Positions 54,025 to 64,000 of a stretch of 64,000 bases of DNA are shown one piece after another. This DNA is from Annona cherimola (lineage: Eukaryota; Streptophyta; Magnoliopsida; Magnoliales; Annonaceae), in the NCBI GenBank assembly GCA_030490835.1, contig CM059972.1, positions 58,819,563 through 58,883,562 of the forward strand, read 5' to 3'. The translations under genes were made by a program, and so were the position numbers. How positions within the stretch are numbered: position 1 is the first letter of the stretch; each line of letters starts with the position of its first letter. Below the pieces are notes generated by a model. The model was not told the DNA's origin, searched no databases, and saw nothing but the letters and a program-made list of their open reading frames with translations.

Positions 54025-55180
54025 TTATACTTCTCCCCAAGTAGATACACCCCAGGTGGTGGGTTGAATTGTACAGGGGGATAAGTATGTTCCTCTTATT
54101 TTCAAAATTTATTTTCAAAAAAAAATCATTTATGCATTTACTCAATCTAAACCTTAGTATCCAAATAAAGCCACTGCGCCAACTTGCTGAGCTATTGGAA
54201 CAGAGTCGTCAAATCCTACCTGGTTTTCATGATTTGAGCAATCAAATTGTGATGGATCCAAATAGATCCTATCCTTGGTATAGCAAGAGGTTTTTATAAT
54301 GGACCTATTGCCAGCACTTTGCCCTCACATAGGGAATACGAGTGATCCGTTGGACCCGCTAGATGGTAGCGACCTATGGACATGCAAATTCAAATAGAGG
54401 GGGAAGATACTTTGTATTGAGAAGCTATGCAAACTCTCTCCTTAAGCTAGGGATGAGAACTTATAGATCCGTTACGATTTGTACATGTGTAAATTCTGCA
54501 CAGCTCACATTTGAAAGCCAGGCAGGTAATTTCTATTCGTGCTTCTCAAGTGCGGCCCAAAACTTTTCAACAGGTTAATTTGGGCGCAAGCCTCTTTAGT
54601 TGGTCTAAATTGACCCAAATGTATTTTCAAAATTTTGTTACATCTAATTCTTCATAAAACCACCCAAATTTCAATCCAGAGACTGTATGCGGAATACGCT
54701 GGCCTACTGTGTAAATCCAGAAGCTGAGAGTGTACTTAGCTTGCTGTGTGGGGTTGCTAGTGTAGCCGACGGGCCCCTCACTAGTCCCAAACCAAGTCAT
54801 CGCTGGTCGACGGGCTAAGCGTAAACTCACATTTGAGTCATGGCGCATGGCGTAATGTATTACCCACTTTTGAGTCACGGTGTGGGTCGAAGTGTAGTCA
54901 CTTATCTTTATATTTTCGTCAGACACGATATTTTGTGCATTTGTAAAGTCGTAGGAAGACTTTCTACGCATTTTTATCATCATATTAATGAAATCATCAA
55001 TTCCTATGGACTATGGTATGCGGCTCTTTTAATCAAGGGTCTTTTCGCTGGAGATGTAAAATCAGAGTGTGGAACACAATGCAAAATATTTCCGTGGTAT
55101 ATTTTTCGAACTTGGTTAAGGAATTAAATGCTTTAAAATTTATTTGGAGAATTAATTAGGTGTTTATTTTCTAAAACCAC

Positions 55181-58031
55181 CACGCCAAAATAGTACCAAA
55201 CCCGATACCAGAAATTTTATGTGAAAGAATTTTTGAGGTCGAAACAATGAGTAAAGAGAATAAAGTTCAAATAGATAAGATAATAGTATGGATAACTATG
55301 TAGAAGTGATTGAAAAGTAAGATTGTCATAAAGGAAGATGCGAAGAAATGACTAAAAAATAAAACAGTTATGAAGAATAAAAAATTTTAGCTTAACATTT
55401 TTTGTTTATTTTCAAATACACCCTTAACAAAAAAACACTTTTATTTGTTACAATGTTTTTGGAATGTAGTGTAGATCCAAATCCTTATTTACGAGATTAT
55501 CACTAAAGCTCTGTTACAAAAAAATTTCGCAAGGAATTAAAAAAATTTCAGTATTGAAAGGCGTAGTTTGTCCACCATTAGAAATATTTTTTAGTAAGAA
55601 ATCAGGTTCTTTGCTAATTTGAAAATTTCTTTTATTATCAATAAATTTTTTTTTTTTTTCTTTTGGTGGATGCTACGGGTACTAAAGGGGTGGAACATGA
55701 AAACTGAAAACGCTATAATTTCAAATAATTCATTAACAGGAGAGATGGGTAGACAACACTAAAGTACAATCGGGTTTAGCGTCACTCAGCAGTGCACTTT
55801 AGGTTCAGGGCGTTAATGGAAATTAAATGAGCTTAGAAGGAAAAATCGTATGGATTATGGTCCAAAACAGAATTTTCACATAAAAAATATTAAAAATTAT
55901 TTTGTGGATTGTTAAAAAATTTGAAAGTCTTTAAAATACAAAATGGAAAACATATTTTTATATTTTGGATGTATTTCTGACGTTTTCTCTTTTAATACAA
56001 GAAAATTATACATTTTCTCTTTTAACACAAGAAAATTATCTTAGTATTATCTATTTTGAGAATTTGAAAATTTTTAATTATTCGGAAGACACCAAATTGA
56101 TATATTTAATTTAAGAAACCCTTCTAAAAGATAAATTTTCATATTTTAAATATATGTTCTTTTTTTCAATATAAGAAAATTAATTTTTAGTAAAATATTT
56201 ATTATGATAAGCTACAAAGAATTGAATGGCATTGAATTCATTTATTTATTATAAGTAATTTTTTAATTTTTTAATATTTTACAGATATTTTCTTGCAATT
56301 TTCCTTTATTGTAGAAGGAAGTTAATGTTTAATATTATTCATCATGAGAATTTGCAAAATTGGAAGTATTTCGAATTTATTTATTTAATGTAAGAAAATT
56401 TTAAAAATTAAAATTTAAGATATTTTTGTATTTTCTGCTATATAATTATGTTGCATGTTGCATTGAAGAACCTGTAAGTTCGCTCAATGCAAATTAGGAA
56501 CATAGGTTTTCATATTTTCTCATGAAACCCATAACTTTGTGTGTATTTACTGTTAAGGACCTTTAATAAGTAGTTAATAGCAAAGTTTAAAAAGAAACAA
56601 AAGAGTAATAAGTAGTTAATATCAAAGTTTAAAAAGAACAAAAGGGAACTTATGAATCTAGATTGTAAATGCAAATGTTATTACTCGGAGTTTTGAAAAT
56701 GCAAAAAAACCTGTCAAATAAATCCTATTTGAGAACTAAAATCCCTCCATGCATGGCTGAACTTCTGGTACTCGATCTAGAGTGTCCAAAAAATGACTTG
56801 GAAGATGATGAAAATCTGATGCCTGTACGAGTATGAGGCAAAAAAATTGCTGCTTAAAGTGTTAAAATAAGCAACAATTTCTTGTCGCATATAGCTATAT
56901 GCAACTAGGAATGTATAACAACTAAGCGAAGACTGATTATATATATTATGATGTATTTAAGGCAAAATATAATATTTATTTATTTTTATAATTAGTTATA
57001 TTTTTTATTTTTCATAAAAATATTTCCTAAGTGTATTCAATTATAAACAAAGTTTTTGTCATTTTGCAATATTTTATATATTTATTTTTGACATTTTAAA
57101 AATTAAGTTTTTTTAAGGGTGAAAAATGATTTAAATGTCCCTGAGATTGATGTTTTTAAAAATAAAAAATAAATAAGTAAAAGTATTATAAAATGACAAA
57201 ACTTTGTATATAGATTCAATACACTTAGAAAAATACGTTTATGAAGAAAAAATTAAATAAAAATAAGATAAAATAAATAAATATTGTATTTTGTTTAAAA
57301 TATATTATGGTATATATAATCATACACCTTTTTTCTGTTGCGTGTATTTATATGTAACAAATTTAAAGCCTAATGCAACGAATTTGGTTGCTGCAAAAAG
57401 TAATGATTCTCGTAGCGCAAACATATTTAAGCACATGCTAATTTCATTAGGTTCTGGATCAACTTGTACTTTACAAAAGAAATAGTTAATTTTATGACTT
57501 CAAAGGTCCTAGTCAATTCAAAGTACTTTTTTACTTAATTTTTTTAGTACAGTTACATCTAATACCATTGATTTGATATGAATGATGTGGATGGGAATAG
57601 GCATCCTCTGAAAATTTTGTTTTGTTTTGTTTTTTGTTTTTGTTGCCTTCTGAATTGCCGGAAACCTGCTCGCGGGTTTTAGAATTTCTGAAGGGTGGGG
57701 GCTGGTGGATGTCCTAATCCATTCGACGGGCTTATTTACTTAAAAAAATTCTAAAAAGATAAATAAGGATAAAGTCTCTATTTTCGAAGAAGTTAAAAAC
57801 TTACTACTATACGAAACATGGATAGATTTATAACTAAAATAAGTTTGGACAGATATTAATAAAAATTACAAAAATAAAGACAGTAGTGAAGAAAAAATGA
57901 AAAATAAAATAGCCTAGATTTAGTTTCTACCCATATTTATTATAATACTAGTAACTGCTTTTATGGTCGTTATATATATTCCCTCGTTGAATTTTAACTA
58001 ACGATAATTGGCTGATGAAATCAAATACAGT
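55181..58031. other. AT-rich intergenic, no gene seen
   Basis: 55220-55430 resembles the MITE family of 24832-25200 (TATGTAGAAGTGATTGAAAA) but has no clear ends. The rest has short low-complexity tracts. Frames here, such as 57291-57485, have no recognised domain. Confidence 0.4.
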
Positions 58032-58725
58032 TTGCCGATTTAAGACAATTAAGAGCAATTAAACGCGAGTAAATATGATTAAAATGATTAAAGATGACTA
58101 AAATGATTAAATAAAACAAACATGTTAAAGGTGATTAAAAATAATTAAATACGATTAAAAGCGATTGCAAACATTAATAATGAGAAAATCTAATAATCAT
58201 ATTAATTACACCATAAACAGTGTTTAGATGTTAACTAAGGTCAATTAAAGACGATTAAAGGTGATTAAATGAGATTAAACCTGTTCAAAGGAGATTACAA
58301 GGGATATAAGCAGTTAAAGGTAATTAAAATAGATTAAAAATGAGAAAAATTCAATAACCCAATTAACTGGACAATTAAAGACGATTCAAATTGATTAAAG
58401 GCGATTAAATGACATTAAAGGTGATTACAAGTGATTGAAGTCAATTAAAAGGGATCAAAACTTATTAAATGTGATTAAAAGTGGTTAAATGAGATTAAAA
58501 CTGATTTATCCTATAATCACAGTGATTAGGCACTAAAATGGTTTAATATCATTAATGTCAATTGAAAATGAAATAAAATATATTTGACTAATTAAAGGAG
58601 ATCAAAAGTAATTAAATAAGATTGCGACTCGTTAAAATTGATTAAATGTGATTAAAATTAGTTAAAATTTGATTAAAATTGATTAAATGAGAATGATATC
58701 AATTAAATGTGATTAATGGTAAAAA
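58032..58725. repeat. 10-bp phased GATTAAA minisatellite
   Basis: For nearly 700 bp, units of the form NNGATTAAAG recur at almost exactly 10 bp, for example AATTAAAGAC then GATTAAAGGT then GATTAAATGA near 58253-58280. Spacer segments (ATGAGAAAATCTAATAATC at 58180, ATGAGAAAAATTCAATAAC at 58339) recur about 160 bp apart, giving a higher-order unit. One A-tract per helical turn predicts intrinsically curved DNA. Confidence 0.75.
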
Positions 58726-58829
58726 ATAAAGCAAACTATTTACTTAGGCAAATGTGTATTATACTTACTAAGAGTGAGAATAGTATGGATATATGGAGTT
58801 CAATTAACATTGACTTTGTTTTTTTTAAT

Positions 58830-59098
58830 GAGAAGCGATCCTGATAGTTAAGGTTAAGCAAATGTCTTGCTTAGCCCATCTTAAATAACTCATTTACAAC
58901 ACTTTTTTTTTAAAAAAATTATACTTGTTAAAAATCTCAAAAAATATATACATACATACCCAAAAATGGTAAAAAATTGGTTTATATGTTAAATACACTT
59001 CGACAAAAGTGTATGAAGAAAAATATAAAAAAAAAGTTGTAAATGAGTTTTTTGAGGTGGAAACATTTGCTTAGTTCGGGCTAATAGAATGATTCCTC
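58830..59098. mobile_element. Mutator-like foldback MITE, copy A
   Basis: Ends GAGAAGCGATCCTGATAG and CTAATAGAATGATTCCTC are inverted, flanked by an exact 9-bp duplication TTTTTTAAT (58821-58829, 59099-59107). The arms contain GTTAAGCAAATGTCTTGC and the reverse form. The 9-bp target and long inverted ends fit MULE-derived MITEs. No coding. Confidence 0.75.
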
Positions 59099-59223
59099 TT
59101 TTTTAATAGGGAGTTTAACTAGCTTAATTAACATCAACAATTTCAAGATTTAACAATCGTCTTATTGCATACAAATATCTATTCCCATAATTCTAAAAAT
59201 AATAAAATCCGACTAAACATAAA

Positions 59224-59622
59224 GAGGAATGATCCTGTTAGCCTAGACTAAGCAGATGTCTCATTTAGCCCACTTCAAACAACCTATTATGATACTTTTT
59301 TTTACTTTTTTTCTCTATACACTCATTTATCTAAGTATATTTAACATATAAACTAAATTTTAACATTTTTGGATATGTGTATATATATTTTTTGAGATTT
59401 TAAAACATATATGTGTATATATGTATTTAAAATACCCTTATCTTTAAAATCTCAAAAAATATATTTATACATATAAAAAAATAGTAAAACTTGGTTTATA
59501 TGTTAAATACATTTGGATAAACAAGCGTATGGAGAAAAAAATAACAAAAGTATTGTAAATGAATTTTTTAAGGTGAGTTAAGCAAGACATTTGCTTAGCC
59601 GGAGCTAACAGGATTACTTCTC
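59224..59622. mobile_element. Mutator-like foldback MITE, copy B (longest)
   Basis: Ends GAGGAATGATCCTGTTAGC and GCTAACAGGATTACTTCTC. Flanking 9-mers AAACATAAA and AAATATAAA match at eight of nine. The arms pair over more than 100 bases (CTAAGCAGATGTCTC, CATTTAGCCCAC and their inverses). The middle has extra TATGTGTATATA-type sequence that shorter copies lack. Confidence 0.75.
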
Positions 59623-59631
59623 AAATATAAA

Positions 59632-60252
59632 ATACTCATGTGGTTTTTAATGACTGATAAACCACTTCATTGGATTGGTTTATGCACAAATTAATGCATT
59701 TTTGACAAAACCTAGAAACATACTCACATTTTCAATTACATCTACTCGCTTTTCAATTACATCTACTCGCTGTACAATTACAATACACCCCTGCAAGCAT
59801 ATTTCAAGTACTTCAATGGATTGGGACCATCATTTCAATTTCATGTACAGTTCAAAGTTGTCCAACACCACGGCCGACGCTCAAGAACAAAATTAATCAA
59901 TTAGGTGTTCGGACTGTTGTCAACCACTGCACGAACATATATAATGACTTATAAGGCTTAAATTTTTTAATAATTTTTTTGTGCGAATATGATTAAGCTG
60001 ATGCAATGATTCTGTAAAATCAATAAAAAAAGTCAATATATGGCCGATATGCAATAATTATTATTGCAGTGAATTGAGGGAATATTATGTATACAAAATT
60101 ATGGTGCATTACGAATGTACTTAATAAATTTCTATATATAAAAAAATAGAATTTCAAAATTTCAATGCTTGAATTCATTCAAAGGCAAGGCGGCTGTGCT
60201 GCCACCTATTTAATTAACTTGAAAAAGATCAAGGGTTTTGAATCTCAAGTAT
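59632..60252. other. Intergenic, no gene seen
   Basis: AT-rich. A small duplication (CGCTTTTCAATTACATCTACT near 59727-59770) is the only structure noted. Confidence 0.4.
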
Positions 60253-60260
60253 ATGCCTAC

Positions 60261-61009
60261 TGCGTTTGTAAATTGGGTCGGTTGACTCGGCTTAGGGTAA
60301 ATATAATCCTAACTTATATTATAAAATCTCAACTTTACTCTACTTTCAATCCTATTTTCATACCTTAACCCAATCTTGTTTTAACCCTATGCAAATCGGT
60401 TTAGTTCGGATTAGAAATCGGATTAATAAATATATAATATTTAAAATATTTTGTTTAATAAATCTATTTTAAAATAAAAATTTATATAAAAGAGTAAAAA
60501 TTAATCTTTTTTATAGGAATACTTTCAAATTTATAACTTATACAATAATATAATTTTTAAATAGTCTTATTTCAAAGCAATAATGTTTAGTTAATTCTTA
60601 AGTATATTTCAAAGCAATAATATTTAGTTAATTTTTATGTATTATTTGTTAATGTATGACTACTTTTAATAATTTTAGGCCCTCTTGGCAGAATGCAGAT
60701 ATCCAACTTCTTGAGCATTCCTCAGACGGGAGCGCCATTTCTAACCTCAGGTAATGCTAGAACTCATAGAGCAGTATTCGAGGAGTTCCTCAGAGAAGGC
60801 TCAGGAGACAAATATATTTTATACTAATACATAAAATCGAGTCAGGTTGCGTTGACAATTATTTAACCCAAACCAATCAATTTTTGAAATCGGGTTGGTT
60901 CAATTCGTGTTATATAATTTAATTTTTTCAAAATATTTAACCCAACCCTATTATAAATCTTGTTGAGTTAGCCGAGTTTAAGTTGAGACCAACCCAATTT
61001 ACACCCCTA
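60261..61009. mobile_element. hAT-like MITE
   Basis: 749 bp with ends TGCGTTTGTAAATTGGGTCG and ACCCAATTTACACCCCTA, flanked by an exact 8-bp duplication ATGCCTAC (60253-60260, 61010-61017). Subterminal GGGT/ACCC-type repeats as in the other TAGGGGTG elements. A GC-richer island (60680-60810) differs in base composition from the rest and could be a nested or captured piece. Confidence 0.8.
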
Positions 61010-61135
61010 ATGCCTACTATTTCGAGGTAGAGAGAATTTTAATTTAGAAAAAACTCCGTTATTGGAATTTAGTACACATTTAGAAATAATTGTATATGAC
61101 CCGACAAATTATAATTTACATGCTGAAATTTTACA

Positions 61136-61396
61136 GAGAAGTGGTTTTGTTAGCTTGGGTTAAGCATATCTCAATTAGCATACATTAAAAACTCATTTAC
61201 AATACTTTTTTCTTCTTATTTATCTAAGCATATTTAACATATAAGCTAAGTTTACCATTTTTGGATATGTGTATATATTCTTTTGAAATTTTTAAAGATA
61301 AGGTATTTTCAATACATATATACATAGATGTTTTAAAATCTCAAAAAAAAAAAATACACATATACAAAAATGATAAAACTTAGTTTATATGTTAAA
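61136..61396. mobile_element. Mutator-like foldback MITE, copy C (truncated)
   Basis: Starts GAGAAGTGGTTTTGTTAGC and follows the family through TTAGTTTATATGTTAAA, then stops where copy D begins. The right arm is missing. Confidence 0.6.
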
Positions 61397-61691
61397 GAGA
61401 AATGATTCTATTAGCCTAAGCTAAGTAAACGTCTCACTTAACCTATCTAAAAAAACTCATTTACAACACATTTTTTTTATTTTTCTTCATATATTTGTTT
61501 ATCTAAGTGTATTTAACAAATAAATCAAGTTTTGTCACTTTTGTATATGTTTGTATAGGATTTTTCTTCTATGTTAAATATACTTAGATAAATAAGTGCA
61601 TGAAAAAAAAGCAAAAAAAGTGTTGTAAATAGTTTTTTTGAGGTGGATTAGGTGAAGATTTGCTTAGCCTAGGCTAATAGGATCATTCATC
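61397..61691. mobile_element. Mutator-like foldback MITE, copy D
   Basis: Ends GAGAAATGATTCTATTAGCC and GGCTAATAGGATCATTCATC. It joins the broken edge of copy C directly, either by nested insertion followed by deletion or by recombination between copies. Flanking 9-mers do not match well. Confidence 0.65.
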
Positions 61692-62344
61692 AATTTAAGA
61701 ATATCGCCCTAGGTAAACATCTCTTTTTCTGATTGGGTATACAAATTATATCTTATCTCATCTTACAATTAAGGTCAATAATTACTCCCATTACAATTAA
61801 GCTCAATAATTACTTGGGAGATAACAACAAGTCGCCAACTATTTATACAAGAGACAACAAGCTCCCACGAATCTACCAAGGAGACAACAAGCTCCTATTA
61901 GCAAATCAACCCTCTGAGGGTCGAACTCACATCGCAGATGTGTCAGCTGGTGTCTGTGGCCAACTGGGATGCCACTTAGTTGGTTACATATACGTCTCTT
62001 AATCGAGGAGAATGGCTCCATTGTGTGGCTTTATATTAGCTACTTTCTTATTTTTTATACAATTTTTATTTCCCACTGCACAACAACAACTCATCTAATC
62101 TTGCACTAAACCACATTAGATTGATGGTTTCAAATCTGCCCTTAGCCGTAGTACCAAATCCTCTTGTGTGTTGTGTAAACAATTTTTATGTCCCGGCTAT
62201 TCCTTGCGCATTGTGTGAACAATTATTCAACCTAATTACTCCCAACTGTATTTCAGGCCAGAAAAGACAGATAATATATCGTTACAAATTTACTTTTTTC
62301 TATGCTACATTATATTTTTCAAGAGGATCTTTTTATATACAAAT
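61692..62344. other. Intergenic, no gene seen
   Basis: AT-rich, with three ACAACAAGCTCC-like phrases (61826-61892) forming a short degenerate repeat. Frames here show no domain. Confidence 0.4.
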
Positions 62345-62641
62345 GAGGAATGATTTTGTTAACTTGGGCTAAGCAAATAGATCGCTTAGCCCATCTCAAA
62401 AAAATCATTTAAAATATATATTTTTTCTTTTTTCTCATACACTTATTTATCTAAGTGTATTTAACATATAAATCAATTTTTATCATTTTTAAATATATGT
62501 ATATTTTTTCTGAGATTTTTAAACATAGTAATTTAGATAAATAAGTGTACGAAGAAAAACAAATAAAAGTGTTTGAAATAAAGTTTTTATGTTGGGCTAA
62601 GTGTGTCATTTATTTAGCCGGAGCTGATAGGATCATTCTTA
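62345..62641. mobile_element. Mutator-like foldback MITE, copy E
   Basis: Starts GAGGAATGATTTTGTTAAC and ends GCTGATAGGATCATTCTTA. Flanking 9-mers TATACAAAT and AATAAAAAT match at seven of nine. The arms are more diverged than in copy B, so this is probably an older copy. Confidence 0.6.
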
Positions 62642-62650
62642 AATAAAAAT

Positions 62651-64000
62651 TACCTATCTCACATCAATTCATTTTAGATGTTTTCACTCATTAGATGTCT
62701 TTTATCACATTATCTCCTTTTATCGTTAACTTTTTAATATTTTACTTCTTCTAAAAATTCTTCTTCCTCCATGGTAAGAGAAAAGTAAGAGGAAAAACAA
62801 GCAAAAAGACAAAAATATATAAAACTACTAAAGTAATTAAAATATTCATCAATCTTTAAAAAATATACAAAGAGGTGACCCATGTATCTAGGTTCTGGCA
62901 GTTGTTGAACACAGGCTAAGATTACAAAACAAATGTACCCATCATTTTAGATGTCCTTATTAATTTTTGAAGGCGACAACACAAATGGGACATAAAAATT
63001 AAAATACTCACTAATTAAGCTGCGTGGAAGCCCTTGTTCTTTTATATTTTATATTGCTTAATCCTAGACTCAAGGCCTCTTTGGCCCCTCTTGTTATTTG
63101 CAGAAAGTGCTAAAATTCTCCACTTTTTGTACTCGTTTGGCCCAGTTTATATATTCAACTCTTGCGATTTGAGTTAAAAAATCTAAAAAAGCTGTAAAGC
63201 ATTGATTTAGACATTAGAATTTATTAGAAGGGTAATTTGCAGATATATCCACTTAGTTTGACGTTAATTGCAGATATACCCACATAGTTTCACGAATTAC
63301 ATATTACTCCCACATAATTTTATCAAAATTTCATGCTTACCATACATATAGTTTCACAAATTGCGTATTACTCTCACATAATTTTATGGAAATTGCATGC
63401 ATACACATGAGATGTCTTTGTTGTTAGCAACTATTAATATGTGGATTGGAAAATTAGATAATGATAAAAACGATCCTATTGTAAAACTCAGCCTACATTT
63501 GTACAAATTGAAATAGTCCGCTGGACCATCAAAATTTTTGTCATCCCACTTGTGAAGGAGATGGCAATGACTGCTGGAACCAAGGGTTGACCATCAACCA
63601 AATCAAGTCGGTGTCTAATTGTGGACTAGTTGACAATTCTTCCTTGCTGGATTGCGAAGATCGACCACTAGTTGGAATAATCAGAGTAGGCTTGATTTGT
63701 AGAATTTGGACGAAGCTCAAATCATCAGTTATTGCTAATTTTGAAGTCGCTGGATTTGAATTTTTAGGTTTGGGCTGCTAGTCAATGAAGATTAGTTCAC
63801 TGTCATTCTTTAAATCAAGGTTGCCGATGAGTAGGGAAACGAAGGAGAAGATTATTGGTCCCGAGTTTATGGAAAAACCCAAGAGGGGAGGGGTGAATTG
63901 GGTTCTTGAAAATTCTTTTCATAATTAGAAACTTAACCCCTTGTAAGTTTAATTCCCTTGATGAAATGAGCTATGAAATAGAATGAGAGGGTGCAAATGA
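62651..64000. other. Intergenic, no gene seen
   Basis: Mixed AT-rich sequence. A 64-bp tandem duplication (units begin TAGTTTCACGAATTAC at 63285 and TAGTTTCACAAATTGC at 63349) is present. A 64-codon frame at 63587-63781 has no recognised domain. Confidence 0.4.

Larger units (their letters stand above)
51481..55180 (+). mobile_element. Remnant LTR related to the gypsy complex, split by a hAT element
   Basis: Excluding 51590-53471, this is a diverged plus-strand relative of the 4.6-kb LTRs. Before the insertion it has TTCCGCGGGAA-type motifs (51493, 51540). After it come CTATAAATAGAGG (53518-53530) as TATA box, an AT-rich tandem zone (53640-53990), a single copy of the core that is five-fold in the intact LTRs (GGTGGGTTGAATTG near 54059), GACGGGCCCCTCACTAGT (54768) and the conserved block AATCAGAGTGTGGAACACAA (55060). 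Similarity fades near 55175, short of the LTR end. It shows the ancestral single-unit state of the array. Confidence 0.7.

Overview
The window looks like nuclear, repeat-rich, intergenic DNA from a flowering plant. The evidence is the set of plant element families present: a TRIM with an initiator-tRNA-Met primer site, a Tat-type Ty3/gypsy element with two RNase H domains, Ty1/copia, a plant LINE, and hAT, Mutator-like and Tourist-like MITEs. A captured plant bHLH exon and an AT-rich background agree with this. I cannot name the species. I see no host gene that looks intact; the coding-like stretches belong to mobile elements or are broken gene fragments.

Layout. 1-1794: tandem TRIM array with a 4-unit higher-order repeat of about 1004 bp. 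1802-21371: minus-strand Tat-like Ty3/gypsy complex. Its intact LTRs lie at 3242-7819 and 16640-21371 (about 4.6-4.7 kb each). They enclose a damaged internal region holding a gag-like start, two RNase H domains, an integrase, and an antisense plant-mobile-domain (PMD) gene. A second, truncated internal region continues past the left LTR to the TRIM junction. 21372-21781: more TRIM. 21782-26022: unique AT-rich DNA with a broken 2OG-oxygenase fragment and a LINE 3' remnant. 26028-28709: probable solo gypsy LTR holding a Tourist-like MITE. 29002-39006: complete but dead Ty1/copia element with TSD TTAGA and a 2.3-kb insertion in gag. 39012-51580: intergenic DNA with a long CT tract, hAT MITEs, a near-perfect foldback element and an inverted TRIM concatemer. 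About 51480-55180: remnant LTR related to the gypsy complex, split by a hAT element. 55181-64000: AT-rich DNA with a 10-bp helically phased repeat, five copies of a Mutator-like foldback MITE, and another hAT MITE.

How it works together. The most striking object is the gypsy complex. Each LTR carries, in element-sense orientation, the DNA-binding exon of a bHLH93/ICE1-like transcription factor and other gene-like coding fragments. It also has a TATA box preceded by a cluster of E2F-like TTCCCGCGG motifs and followed by several minisatellites. The internal region has lost the gag core, protease and reverse transcriptase, so any movement would need proteins supplied in trans. An intron-bearing PMD gene runs antisense and overlaps the integrase gene tail to tail. 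The TRIM arrays, including one integrated with two U5-type ends in inverted orientation, suggest unusual recombination or reverse-transcription products.
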